Part shown: piece after piece, positions 27,192 to 35,825 of the stretch
How the letters are laid out: each line of letters opens with the position of its first letter
How positions within the stretch are numbered: the stretch's first letter is position 1
Source of the DNA: Planctomycetota bacterium
GTDB taxonomy: Bacteria; Planctomycetota; Planctomycetia; Pirellulales; Lacipirellulaceae
Assembly (NCBI GenBank): GCA_029781135.1
Contig: JAKOXH010000073.1
Span: forward strand, 1 to 64,000
DNA: 64,000 bases
Reading direction: 5' to 3'
Translations under genes and position numbers: made by a program
The notes under the pieces: generated by a model
The model's input: only the letters and a program-made list of their open reading frames with translations
The model's database searches: none
Told to the model about the DNA's origin: nothing

Positions 27192-27793
27192 CGATTGGAC
27201 CGCAAGAGAAAATAGCGTAACCCTTTGAAATCGCGTGTTTGCTCCTCGACAACCGGCCAGGCAATTCAGATTCCGAACGCTGTGTTTGACTACCTCCCCG
27301 ATTTTGAGAAAATTCAACCAGAACTATGTTTGGAGGAACTATTTTATGTCTACCGATTGTCAATCGGCGCTCCAAAACGGGTCTTCCTTATTCTTGGTGA
27401 TCGTTTTGGGCAGGATTCTCGTAACGTATACCAGGATGTGGACACCAGGGTGCCAAGCACGGCCGAAGCTTTTCTTATTGGACTGCCGTGCGGATGCGCT
27501 GCTTATTGCCGCGTGCCAGCGGTACGCTTGCCAAGCAAGGCGCGATGCCCAAACGCTATCTCCTGCAAGTCCTCCCCGCACTGGTGGAATGAGGGCTTCT
27601 TGCTTCCGTTGCCGGCATGAGTGACGCTTCGGATGCGTGCCGGCCGCTTCAATATCGACAAAATCGTGCCACGGAATCGAACACTACACAAATGGCCCCC
27701 TCGACTCCCTGCCCACGGGCTCCCAGAAAAAGTTGCTTAACGTCGCCATTGTGAGAAAATCTCACCATAACCTTTGATGGAGGAACGATTGGT
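27192..27793 (+). other. Intergenic stretch with hairpin repeat and doubtful small frame
   Basis: A 92-codon frame starts at 27346 behind a good ribosome site (GGAGGAAC) and ends at 27624, but its first codons read through a perfect hairpin (CCGATTG-T-CAATCGG, 27353-27367). The resulting peptide TDCQSALQ is, as I recall, a reading artefact of intergenic palindromes that is frequent in planctomycete annotations. The rest of the frame is Cys/Arg-rich and not protein-like. I regard the stretch as noncoding with a dispersed hairpin repeat. Confidence 0.45.
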
Positions 27794-28105
27794 ATGACGG
27801 ACGCCTACCCGACGAAAACCGAAGCCAAGAAGAAGAAAACACCCCCTGCCGCCAAGCAACACCCCGTCCACGTCATCCGGGAAGGCGCCGTCGCCGCCTC
27901 GATTTGGCAGCGCAACACGGCCCACGGCATGAGCTATTTGGAATTCACGCTCGCGCGCAGTTGGAAGAGTAAGGCGGGGAGCACCGGCTACTCCCAGGCC
28001 TATTTCTCCCGCAACGAAGCGGAACTCCTGAGCGTCGTCAAGCAGGCCGCGGCGTACATCGCCCAGGCGGAAGCGAATCAGCCTACGATTTCCGTCGCCG
28101 CATGA
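27794..28105 (+). CDS. Conserved-looking hypothetical protein paired with TSCPD gene
   Basis: 103 aa, with GGAGGAACG upstream of ATG 27794. A Lys-rich N-terminus (KTEAKKKKTPP) leads a small alpha/beta domain (VHVIREGAVAASIWQRN, then SYLEFTLARSWK and a C-terminal helix). It overlaps the next gene by four bases (ATGA). It may belong to a small plasmid-type beta-barrel family (DUF736-like in size and layout), but this is only a resemblance. No catalytic motif is visible. Confidence 0.65.
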   Translation: MTDAYPTKTEAKKKKTPPAAKQHPVHVIREGAVAASIWQRNTAHGMSYLEFTLARSWKSKAGSTGYSQAYFSRNEAELLSVVKQAAAYIAQAEANQPTISVAA

Positions 28106-28554
28106 GTCACGTCACCATGGAACCCGTTACTCCCAAGCCGGCCGAGCGAACGCCCGCCGTGCGCGAACGGCTGCCCGATGTCCGGCAGTCCGTCACGCAC
28201 AAGTTCACGATCAACGGCCAGGAAGGCTATCTCATCGTGGGCCTCTATGCGGACGGTCGCCCCGGTGAGTTGTTTCTCAAGATGGCCAAGCAAGGGAGCA
28301 CGCTCTCGGGGTTTGCCGATAGCATCGGCATCCTGACGAGCCTCGCCCTGCAGTACGGGGTCCCCGTCGAGGCCCTCGCGCGCAAATTCCAGCACGTCAA
28401 ATTCGAGCCCTCCGGCTGGACGCCGAACCCGGAGATTCCGGAAGCTTCGTCCATCGTCGATTATGTGTTTCGCTGGCTGGCCCAGCGATTTTCCCAGGAG
28501 CCGCTTCCCGACCTCACCGACGCCACAGCGCTGCTGCCACCCAACGCCGACTGA
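28102..28554 (+). CDS. Stand-alone TSCPD-domain protein
   Basis: 150 aa. Residues ~24-130 match the TSCPD region found at the C-terminus of B12-dependent (class II) ribonucleotide reductases: LPDVRQSVTHKF, GYLIVGLYADGRPGELFLKM, STLSGFADSIGILTSLALQYG and KFEPSGWTPNP. The reductase catalytic domain is absent. Free TSCPD proteins are known, and an accessory role to a reductase encoded elsewhere is possible. The metal-binding Cys set of the full enzyme tail is not visible. It is coupled to the upstream gene and its stop lies 18 bases from the end of the convergent gene. Confidence 0.8.
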   Translation: MSHVTMEPVTPKPAERTPAVRERLPDVRQSVTHKFTINGQEGYLIVGLYADGRPGELFLKMAKQGSTLSGFADSIGILTSLALQYGVPVEALARKFQHVKFEPSGWTPNPEIPEASSIVDYVFRWLAQRFSQEPLPDLTDATALLPPNAD

Positions 28555-28572
28555 CCTGGCGGTTTCCGCTCC

Positions 28573-29271
28573 TCAAGCGGCTTCTCGCACCGCCACCGGC
28601 TCGAACGCCTTCACGATTTGCCGCCGCCAGCGAATGGCCGACATCGGGACCGGCATCAACCCGGCCGCCTTCCGCTTGGTATTGATCACGCGCACCAGTT
28701 TTCGCAGTTGCCGCCAGACCGGTTTGTAGCACTCGAACGGGAGGCGGTTGATTTCCGCGGACAGGGCTTCCACCGAACGCTTGGTCGCGATTTCGAGAAA
28801 GTAGGCCCGGAGTTCCTTGAACCGCTCGCGCGCGATGAGGACGCGGGCATGCCACTTGTCGTCCCGCACCAGTACGTCGTCGTCGGAGAGCTTCTTCTTA
28901 TAGTCGCCCCGCTTCAAATAGATCGAGTAGCCGGCAATCTGAATCGGCACGGCGCGGATGTCCTTGAGGTTCCGCTCTTCGCTTGTCTTCATGGCATGAA
29001 CGCCTTCGGTCGCGAGGAGCACCCAGGTCCGCTCGAACCGCAGGTATTGCAGATTGGCCAGCCCCCGCTCCTTGCGGCGCGCCCGCTGGTGTTCCGACTG
29101 CACGACCTCGTACTTGGCCAGCAGTTTGGCATCGAGCGCCCGCGGATCCTTCCCCGCTTTCACTTCCCCTTGCACGAAGTGCACGTAGCCATGCCGCAAG
29201 AGGCACGTGGCAATCCGCTGCACGAATCCCGTCACCGAAGTGACCTCATACTGGTACTCTCCCCGTCTCAT
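28573..29271 (-). CDS. Conserved hypothetical protein of mobile-element type
   Basis: 232 aa from ATG 29271, preceded by AAGGAG. The sequence begins MRRGEYQYEVTSVTGFVQRI and contains a replication-initiator-like or nuclease-like arrangement of basic helices: HGYVHFVQGEVKAGKDPRAL, an RRKERG patch and a C-terminal KLVRVINTKRKAAG helix. No known catalytic motif was recognised. Codon use and high GC match the TSCPD pair, and the gene is convergent with it. It may belong to the same accessory element. Confidence 0.6.
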   Translation of the reverse strand: MRRGEYQYEVTSVTGFVQRIATCLLRHGYVHFVQGEVKAGKDPRALDAKLLAKYEVVQSEHQRARRKERGLANLQYLRFERTWVLLATEGVHAMKTSEERNLKDIRAVPIQIAGYSIYLKRGDYKKKLSDDDVLVRDDKWHARVLIARERFKELRAYFLEIATKRSVEALSAEINRLPFECYKPVWRQLRKLVRVINTKRKAAGLMPVPMSAIRWRRQIVKAFEPVAVREAA

Positions 29272-31052
29272 TTGTGCTGCTCCTTTTCGCCACGGCTCCA
29301 ACCACAAGCCGCCGGGAAAAAGAGGGGGCAAGCATCGTTCTTTGCCCCCGCTGTGCGAACCCTTGGAATGCGCTCGACCACAGGCTCAAACAGAATGGCA
29401 TCCGAGCCGTCTCTGTCTTGCCTGGGTAAGCCTCCCGAAAACCGCGCTGACAAAAACCTCTCCCTTCGTGTTTTGCCAACCTTCCGGCGCCACGCAGCCG
29501 CTCCCATCTTGGCACGGCTGCTGCTAATCTCTTAGCAGCAGCCCACCGATGTTCATGCTAACCGCGTGTGCCAATCCCTTGCTGAAAAACCGGCGTGTGC
29601 CAAGCACACGTCAACTGTTCACCGTAAGTTCGCTGACAATGGACTTCTGTGTCCCCACAGAACTCGATTGTCCACTTAGCTCTCATCCAAGAAACACAGC
29701 AGCCGGCCTCCTCCCCAGAGGAGGCCGGCCCTGCGTCAGTCATCCGTCTGGCAACAAGTGCCAGTCAGGTCTTTCGTCGGCTCTTGTGCGTTGGGTTACC
29801 AGCCCAACGAGCACGGGTTGCGACTGCCAGCCGCACCAGTCCGGGGAGTTCCTCTCCCAAAACCGTCCGGGGACTTCTCCCCGACCACCGCTCGCGTTGC
29901 TGCTCCACTCCCGTGGCGCAGTCGTGCGACTTCTACTTGACCCCCGCTCCCTCACTCTCGGATTTGAAACACCCAGGCGACCAGCCTGGACACCGGGCTA
30001 CCAACCCGGCCCCGAAAGTGATTCCTACGTTAGTCCATGTCTCCGCGTGTGGAGTCTCGTGGGTTAGAGGTGTGACCCTCCTGGCGAAATGGATTCTAGG
30101 TGCAGCCGCCAGGCTGTCCTACTTTACAGACGACTGGGTCGTCCGATTTCCGGGCTACGAGACTAGAAGCTCGCCCTACCGCTGAATCATCCGCTTGTCC
30201 CCATGCCGCAGGTCCTATCGGCCCTGCGACACCTTCTCGGCAATCGACTCTCCACACACTTACCAGGAAGCCCTTGCGGGCCTGTTGTCGTTAAGCTATT
30301 CGGCCCGTCTGACTTACAGACGTAGTCGGAGGAGTCACCCTCCGAAGCGGCGTATCGCTACGCTCGCTCCTCCCGACCCTGGACAACGTTGAACGCCCCT
30401 TGCAAGAGGAAGCGAACCCCGCGTATGGATTACGCAGCACGCAGCTGCCTCACCACTTTGACATTGACGGCTCGCCACAGAACACCATGGCAAGTATGTC
30501 CGTATCGCCCCGCATCGGGACGAGAAAAGAAATAACTATAGGATAGAATCGCTGGATTACTTCGCGTGGACTTGTCTGCGCTACAAAGGCAGCCAACCGC
30601 TACGAGATTACTCAACGAAGCCTCCTTCGAACCGAGCGAGCATGTCGCCATGCACTCGGCTCTACCGGCGAAACGCGCGGGAAAACATTTCCCGAGGGGA
30701 GGTAAACCCCCAAATCCCTTAGCCTGATTGGTCGTCAGGTTTACCGGGCGCATTTCCCAGACGGATACTGATGATAAGCATTTACGAGCACCAACAGTCG
30801 AAGGGCCATCCTACGGCCCTTCTCGCGCTCGTATACCACGCCTGCGCGGCGAAAATCAAATCCCGTTTGCATGGTGTTTCTTAGCGGATCGCCTTGTGAT
30901 ACCGTCGGCTGATTCGCTCCGGTCGTGAACCGCACTCGCTCGCAGTCAAGCCTTGGCTTCAGTGCGAGCCGGTGGCGTGCATTTCGGAAGGTTATGGGCG
31001 ACGCCGCTTCCCGGAGGGGAAGTCGTGTTGCGCGAGAAAGGAGCGTTTTGCG
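29272..31052. other. 1.8 kb without recognisable genes
   Basis: No frame carries a recognisable domain. The stretch holds a strong hairpin at 29324-29349 (GGGGGCAA arm), the stem-variable hairpin array described separately, and another hairpin at about 30813-30833 (AAGGGCC-loop-GGCCCTT). One plus-strand reading from about 30470 to 30720 has protein-like composition but no start, so it could be a decayed gene. The last ~150 bases lead to the ribosome site of the small zinc-motif gene. Confidence 0.45.
29702..30345. repeat. Array of hairpins with unrelated stems
   Basis: At least nine perfect hairpins with stems of 5-12 bp occur in about 640 bases, and each has a different stem sequence. Perfect cases are 29702-29729, 29748-29764, 29789-29809, 29868-29883, 29973-29989, 29993-30009, 30129-30143, 30207-30228, 30306-30322 and 30326-30345. 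Many loops resemble one another (TTACCAG, CTACCAA, GACCA, ACTTA, AGTCAC). Because the stems differ, this is not a CRISPR or an ordinary direct repeat. It fits a family of short palindromes with compensatory stem variation. No encoded protein is evident. Confidence 0.6.
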
Positions 31053-31286
31053 ATGGGAACGATACGTTTGGCTTGCTTACTGTGCGATGAGGATCGTTTT
31101 GACGGCATCGACGCGATTCCCGCCGATTGGCGGGATGTCGATGAAGTCCAGAGCTACGAGGCGGCCACCGCGGAGGTCGATTTCGAGCGCGAGTGTGCGT
31201 CGGGCTGGTGGACCCACCTGGGCATCTGTCCCGACTGCCAGCAGCAGCGCTTCGCGTCGGCCGAACCCGGTTCCGCCGCTCCCTGA
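31053..31286 (+). CDS. Small CxxC/CPDC zinc-motif protein, copy 1
   Basis: 77 aa from ATG 31053, with AAAGGAG upstream. The N-terminus reads MGTIRLACLLCDEDRFDG and the C-terminus has WWTHLGICPDCQQQ; two CxxC pairs suggest one zinc site. A paralogue with the same layout is encoded on the opposite strand at 45321-45548. Both copies are followed in their own direction by a paralogous helical protein. The function is unknown. Confidence 0.7.
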   Translation: MGTIRLACLLCDEDRFDGIDAIPADWRDVDEVQSYEAATAEVDFERECASGWWTHLGICPDCQQQRFASAEPGSAAP

Positions 31287-31549
31287 AGTTGGTTTTGGAG
31301 GTCGTTTTTGCGTTGCACGCCAGCGGCCTCTTGCGGCGGTCAAGCCCCGCGAATTTGGTTTTTGGGCTGCTGATTTCTCGCAGAACAAAACGCTCCTCCG
31401 TTCGGTGCGGACTGGACACCGGCGTTCGCGGGAACGCCACCGGCGAACGACTTACGTGCCGTCTTTTGTCGTAAGTGCTTGTTCCTTGGTCGGCCCACGT
31501 CGTCCCAAGACCCGTTTGGATAATTCAGTATTCGAAAGGAGGGCCGACG

Positions 31550-31747
31550 ATGCCCAGTTCCCTCAACCTCGACGACCTGCCGCCCGCCCTGCGCCAACAG
31601 CTCGGGATTCCCAAGCCGAGACAAAATGCCTTTCGCAAGGACCGCGTGCGGACGTGGTCGCTCAAAACGCTCGCCGTGCTGGCCGAATTGACCCAAGATC
31701 AGCGGCGGCGCGTCTTGGAACATGCACTGAGAGTCAATCGTTTGTAA
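31550..31747 (+). CDS. Small helical hypothetical protein
   Basis: 65 aa from ATG 31550, with AAAGGAGG 7 bases upstream. The sequence PPALRQQLGIPKPRQNAF is followed by a helical segment rich in Arg and Leu that ends in LEHALRVNRL. It has no signal or metal motif. It lies between the zinc-motif gene and the gene of the second duplicated family. It has no counterpart in the right-hand duplicate, so it was inserted there or lost on the right. Confidence 0.6.
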   Translation: MPSSLNLDDLPPALRQQLGIPKPRQNAFRKDRVRTWSLKTLAVLAELTQDQRRRVLEHALRVNRL

Positions 31748-31817
31748 TGCGGCCGCGGACTCGGCCCGCGCAATTATTGCTGCTGCGCTCTGCCGCCCGA
31801 GATGCCATACTCGGCTG

Positions 31818-32183
31818 GTGCCCGCGATGAACCAGCCGCAAATCCAGCAAGTGACGCGTTACCTCCGCGTCTGGCTCCAGGCCTATCAAGACACGGTCGA
31901 GCTGGCCGCCTTCGCCGCCGAAGACGTGCTGGCCGGTAAGGAATCCGACTTCAGCCACCTCGACGTGAGCTTCATGGAGGCGCTGGACCACGTCATCTAC
32001 CATAGTGCGCACTCGGCCCAGGCCGCGCTCACGCTGCTCCTCAAAAACCGCCGCCACTTGACCCCACCCCAACTCCAGACCGTCCAAGGCCACCGCCGCC
32101 GATACCGCGAAATCTCCACCCGCCTGGAAGCGTTCATCGAAGCCCTGCGTGAGATCTACCACTTTCGCAGACCACCCCATTAG
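31818..32183 (+). CDS. All-helical hypothetical protein, copy 1
   Basis: 121 aa from GTG 31818, which aligns with the ATG of the paralogue at 44831-45196; both begin with MPAMN. Shared blocks include YLRVWL, VELAxFAAEDVLAGK, EALDHVIYH and the C-terminal PPH. The protein is predicted helical and soluble with conserved His and Asp residues, but no known family came to mind. It occurs together with the zinc-motif gene in both duplicates, so the two probably act together. Confidence 0.7.
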   Translation: MPAMNQPQIQQVTRYLRVWLQAYQDTVELAAFAAEDVLAGKESDFSHLDVSFMEALDHVIYHSAHSAQAALTLLLKNRRHLTPPQLQTVQGHRRRYREISTRLEAFIEALREIYHFRRPPH

Positions 32184-32259
32184 CGACCACTCACGGGAGC
32201 TCGCTGCTCACTCGGCTTCCTCGGCTTGAGTAGCGAGCGAAAGTGAACTACGCTCGGGC

Positions 32260-32388
32260 ATGAACCACGAACCGCTGCTTGTCTATCTGCGCGCGATCGA
32301 GCGCCGCCGCCGCGCCCCGGAGAGAATCTTCCGCGTCGCGCTCGTCATTCTTGGCTTATTGCTCCTCTGGGCCGCCCGTCGCCCCTAG
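32260..32388 (+). CDS. Very small membrane protein
   Basis: 42 aa from ATG 32260: a charged N-terminal helix (AIERRRRAPERIFR) followed by a single hydrophobic segment (VALVILGLLLLWAA) and a short basic end. The layout is that of a small tail-anchored membrane peptide. The ribosome site is weak. It lies between the helical protein gene and the methyltransferase gene on the same strand. I judge it plausible but unproven. Confidence 0.4.
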   Translation: MNHEPLLVYLRAIERRRRAPERIFRVALVILGLLLLWAARRP

Positions 32389-32476
32389 CCGACGGATTTG
32401 AGTAGCGACCGGCCCTGTTGTACACTCCTCCCACAAGTTTCCTGCAGAGGAGACTCGCGCGGAGTAGATCAGCATA

Positions 32477-35116
32477 ATGCACCAACAACTCTTGAACTTT
32501 GATTCGCCAGCGATTGCAGAAATCCAGCACGTCGCCCAACAGACTTCCCAGCCGCCACCGGCTGACCAAGGAACAATGGCAGCGCCGCTCGTGCGACCGG
32601 ACCGGCAACTTGTCTACGGGGGTTACGACCACTCTGAATGGCCCGACGCAGCAAGCGTTGAAGATCATGACACGATTGCCGTGGACCGGATTCACGAGGA
32701 CATCGACGGACCAGTTCACCGGTTGCTCATCCAGCGGGGCGACGTGGTGGAAGTGTTTTGTGCCTCGGAGCGCTGCGAAGTCGGTGAAGTGGTCGACATC
32801 AACCATGACCGCCGGCAGGTGCGCGTGCGGTTTCCTTGGACCCAGGGCAATTGGGTCGCTGTCTCCGATGTCTATCCCTCGCGCGAAGCGCCGCCCGAGT
32901 CTTACCGATTCGGTGCCGACCCGACGCAGATTTTAGAGCACGTCGATGGCCCACAAGAAGCGGCCAGCCACGAACCTCAATCCGCAGTTGTCCAGACCCC
33001 GTACACGTGGGATGAGCTCAAGGCGTTTTACGCTGCGGAGGCCGTCACGTTCGGGCGATTTCAGAATGAGTTCCAACGAATTTGGGACAGCCAAGACGCG
33101 CTACGGGACGAGCTTGTCTCCCGCTTCAAGGCCTCCCAGCTCAAGCGGCTGGCCGCGGGCCTGGGCGCCTTCGCTGCCCAGCGTTCCACCAAGGAACAAA
33201 ACGCCAGCAGCATCGTTCGTCGCATGCTGTCGTCGTTCGTGCTGGACGGCAGCGTCAGCTACTCGCCTCTTTCCGGTGAGACCTACGAAGCGGCGCTCTA
33301 TAAGAAAGTCCTCGGCTACACCGCCGACGATTATGCCGAGCACCTGGGCAAGGAACAAGCCAAAGCATCCGCCCAGGCAAAAGCCCTTACTAATCCCGAA
33401 ACCTTGCTTGAGTTTCGGACGTTCGTGGACAACAACGGAGACGCCGCGCTCAACGATGAGCAACTGGCCCGCTACGACTGCTTGCGGGCTGACTTACAGC
33501 GCGATCTTCGGGCGGCACGCCAAGCCAACTCCACCGTCCAGCAGTACGAGAGTGAGGCACTGCAATCGCTCACCTTCGTCCGCAAAGCCGGTTATCACGA
33601 GAAACGAGAGTGTCCGCTCTACATCGTGCAGCTGGAATCCCGCGTCGAACGGGAGGCGTTTAACGAACTCAACCGCAAGGCCAAACAACTGGGCGGCTGG
33701 TACTCAAGTTTCAAAAAGAGCCACGCCGGGTTTCAGTTCTTGGACCAGAGCCAGGCCGATCGGTTCTGTGAGCTCCTCACCGGCGACGTCAACCGCGCCG
33801 ATATTTTGGAAGCCCGAAAAGAACGGAAGGAGCTTTCCGCCGCCGAATGCTTGCACGAGCTGGCCAACAATCTCTTCGTGCGGGCCGACGAAGCCATCGA
33901 ACGCAGCGACGCGTCGCTCCAAAACACCGCGCGACGGGCCGACATCCAGGCCGGTGTGCGCGGCCGCGCCTTGGCCGATCAGGCGCTGAGCCGCACGCTC
34001 CATTCGCTGGCCGAGGCGCTCTCGCGTGGTGAGGCCAAATATCTCGACGGCATCCGACAGAAGACACAGCTGGAAACGCTCGAAACCGTGCTCCACTTGG
34101 CAAAGTGGGCCAGAATCCGAGCCGTGAAAAGGGAAGAACGCGAATCAACGCACCGTCACGGAGAACGACAACGCTCCGTCGAGGAGGAGCCGATCGGACC
34201 GGCGACGATTCGCTTTGCCGAGTTTCCCTACCCAACGATTTATAAGCGGCACTTGGAAGAGGCCGTCCAGCAGGGCCGGCTGACCAAGGGGGTGAAGCAG
34301 GCGGCCGAGACGTTGCGGAAATTCGTCACCGCCAGCCCTGCCGACTTCATCGAGTTCGCACGCGACCCTGAAATAGAAGCTCTGGGTAAGTTCGTGGACC
34401 GAGCCCAAACCGCCGGCATCGACGTGGCGCGAATCCGGCAGTCGCTCGACAACTACCAGCGGCTGGTGCGCGCCAACATCACGTGCTTGCCGGAGTTGCG
34501 CGCCGCGCTCCGCGAATACCTGGAGCATCGGGCGGAACGCCGCGGCGATGATCCGGTGAGAATCGCCGAACGCGAACTCATCGGTCGGGACCTGCCCGGG
34601 TTCTTCCCCACGCCCCGGCCCGTCCTCAAGCAAATCCTGGAACGGGCCGACATCGAGCGCCATCATCGCGTCCTGGAGCCGTCCTGCGGCAAGGGAGACA
34701 TTTTGGACGCACTGAAAGAACTTCACCCGGGGCTTTCCATACACGCTGTCGAGCAGAACCGCGCGCTGCAAGATGTACTCGCCGCCAAAGGGCATGCAGT
34801 CGAGTTCGCTGACTTTCTGGAGCATCAGGGCACGTACGACCGCATCGTCATGAATCCGCCGTTCGACGCCGACAGCGAGCATGTCCAGCACGCCTACGCG
34901 CTGCTGGCTCCGGCGGGTCGGTTGGTGTCCGTCATGAGTGAAGGTCCGTTCTTTCGTAACGACACGAAAAGCGCTGCGTTTCGCAATTGGCTGGCGGCCG
35001 TCGGCGGCGAGTCGGAAAAACTCCCCGCCGATGCGTTTCAGGGGAAGGAGGCGTTTCGGCAGACGGGCGTTCGCACGCGGCTCGTGACCATCCACAAAGC
35101 AGGAGGAGGACGATGA
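32477..35116 (+). CDS. Large protein with C-terminal N6-adenine DNA methyltransferase
   Basis: 879 aa. The C-terminal ~180 residues form a class I SAM-dependent methyltransferase: the SAM motif VLEPSCGKGDIL at residues ~732-743 and the catalytic NPPF at 793-796, typical of adenine-N6 enzymes. A small beta domain near residue 90 (GDVVEVFCASERCEVG, then VRVRFPW) and a long helical middle region precede it. My recollection is that such large proteins with a methylase end occur on plasmids and phages, where they may protect DNA or antagonise restriction. The target site is unknown. Its stop overlaps the next start (ATGA). Confidence 0.8.
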   Translation: MHQQLLNFDSPAIAEIQHVAQQTSQPPPADQGTMAAPLVRPDRQLVYGGYDHSEWPDAASVEDHDTIAVDRIHEDIDGPVHRLLIQRGDVVEVFCASERCEVGEVVDINHDRRQVRVRFPWTQGNWVAVSDVYPSREAPPESYRFGADPTQILEHVDGPQEAASHEPQSAVVQTPYTWDELKAFYAAEAVTFGRFQNEFQRIWDSQDALRDELVSRFKASQLKRLAAGLGAFAAQRSTKEQNASSIVRRMLSSFVLDGSVSYSPLSGETYEAALYKKVLGYTADDYAEHLGKEQAKASAQAKALTNPETLLEFRTFVDNNGDAALNDEQLARYDCLRADLQRDLRAARQANSTVQQYESEALQSLTFVRKAGYHEKRECPLYIVQLESRVEREAFNELNRKAKQLGGWYSSFKKSHAGFQFLDQSQADRFCELLTGDVNRADILEARKERKELSAAECLHELANNLFVRADEAIERSDASLQNTARRADIQAGVRGRALADQALSRTLHSLAEALSRGEAKYLDGIRQKTQLETLETVLHLAKWARIRAVKREERESTHRHGERQRSVEEEPIGPATIRFAEFPYPTIYKRHLEEAVQQGRLTKGVKQAAETLRKFVTASPADFIEFARDPEIEALGKFVDRAQTAGIDVARIRQSLDNYQRLVRANITCLPELRAALREYLEHRAERRGDDPVRIAERELIGRDLPGFFPTPRPVLKQILERADIERHHRVLEPSCGKGDILDALKELHPGLSIHAVEQNRALQDVLAAKGHAVEFADFLEHQGTYDRIVMNPPFDADSEHVQHAYALLAPAGRLVSVMSEGPFFRNDTKSAAFRNWLAAVGGESEKLPADAFQGKEAFRQTGVRTRLVTIHKAGGGR

Positions 35117-35406
35117 CTACGCAACGACAACTCACGATGAACGACCTGGCGCTAGCTCATCGCTTGAGCGAAGCCGAGGCCGCACGCCGCGCGGACCCGC
35201 TGCTAGAAGAACTTCGCGCGCTCGCCATGCCCGGGGATCGCGACCCCGCCGGAATCCCCTATCGGGGAACGGACGTGTTTCGTGAGCTCATGGAGGGCAG
35301 GCCCATCGAGGAGCTGCGCGCGGCGTACGTCGCGTTCCGACGACTTGGCTGTCAGTCCGGCGTGGTGGACGCCCTCGAAACGGCCTGGGGAGTGGACGAT
35401 GCCTAG
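35113..35406 (+). CDS. Small hypothetical protein coupled to methyltransferase
   Basis: 97 aa from ATG 35113, which overlaps the methyltransferase stop and has AGGAGG just upstream. It is helical and charged (MNDLALAHRLSEAEAARR) with a central GTDVFRELMEGRPIEEL segment. It has no known motif. The overlap and the strong ribosome site indicate co-expression with the methyltransferase. It could be an accessory or regulatory partner. Confidence 0.6.
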   Translation: MTTQRQLTMNDLALAHRLSEAEAARRADPLLEELRALAMPGDRDPAGIPYRGTDVFRELMEGRPIEELRAAYVAFRRLGCQSGVVDALETAWGVDDA

Positions 35407-35505
35407 CCACTCTCGCCCGAGACGTGGACGACAGCCGCGAGACCATCGATGCCGGACGCGGGGAATGACTCTCGTGGACACCCGCGTTCAACCTATCCAA
35501 GACAT

Positions 35506-35535
35506 TTGCCTCTCGATTTCCAAATGTGCTACAAT
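35506..35535 (+). promoter_or_regulatory. Probable promoter of the UPF0175/PIN pair
   Basis: TTGCCT (35506-35511) and TACAAT (35530-35535) are 18 bases apart, a good sigma-70 match. They lie about 24 bases before ATG 35559, with AGGAG in between. The extended -10 sequence TGTGCTACAAT recurs before the second toxin-antitoxin pair at 44739-44749 on the minus strand. Confidence 0.5.
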
Positions 35536-35558
35536 TGGACGAGAGGAGCACCTGCCGT

Positions 35559-35825
35559 ATGTCCGTTTCCATCCACTTGCCGCCCACGCTGGAAGAGTCA
35601 CTTAGGCGCGAAGTGGCCGACTTGGACCAAGTGGCCACCGAAGCGGTCCTCATCGACCTCTATCGTCAAGAGCGCATCACCAAACACCAATTGGCCACCG
35701 CTCTCGGCCTCGACCGGTTCCAGGTCAACGACGTGCTCACTCGCCATCACGTCAGCGAAGACCTTCCGACACTCACCGAGATTGAACGCCAAGTCGAAGT
35801 CGTCCAGGCCAAACTCGCCCGATGA
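35559..35825 (+). CDS. UPF0175-type antitoxin
   Basis: 88 aa from ATG 35559. The segment ATEAVLIDLYRQERITKHQLATALGLDRFQVNDVL is typical of UPF0175 DNA-binding antitoxins, with a helix-turn-helix in its second half. Its end overlaps the toxin start by four bases (ATGA). The expected role is to bind and neutralise the downstream PIN toxin and repress the promoter just upstream. It lies within the plasmid-type region, where such pairs favour maintenance. Confidence 0.8.
   Translation: MSVSIHLPPTLEESLRREVADLDQVATEAVLIDLYRQERITKHQLATALGLDRFQVNDVLTRHHVSEDLPTLTEIERQVEVVQAKLAR

Noticed and set aside
27346..27624. 92-codon gene with a good ribosome site
   Set aside because: Its first codons read through a perfect palindrome of an intergenic repeat family, and the rest is Cys/Arg-rich without protein character. 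It is kept only as a note.
29702..30345. CRISPR array
   Set aside because: No constant repeat or regular spacing. Only the hairpin form and parts of the loop recur, and the stems all differ.
30771..30884. 37-codon peptide starting MISIYEHQQSKGH
   Set aside because: Weak ribosome site, and it reads through a hairpin (AAGGGCC arms). Not supported.
34145..35095. 316-codon minus-strand frame
   Set aside because: It is antisense to the methyltransferase domain, whose SAM and NPPF motifs are on the plus strand.
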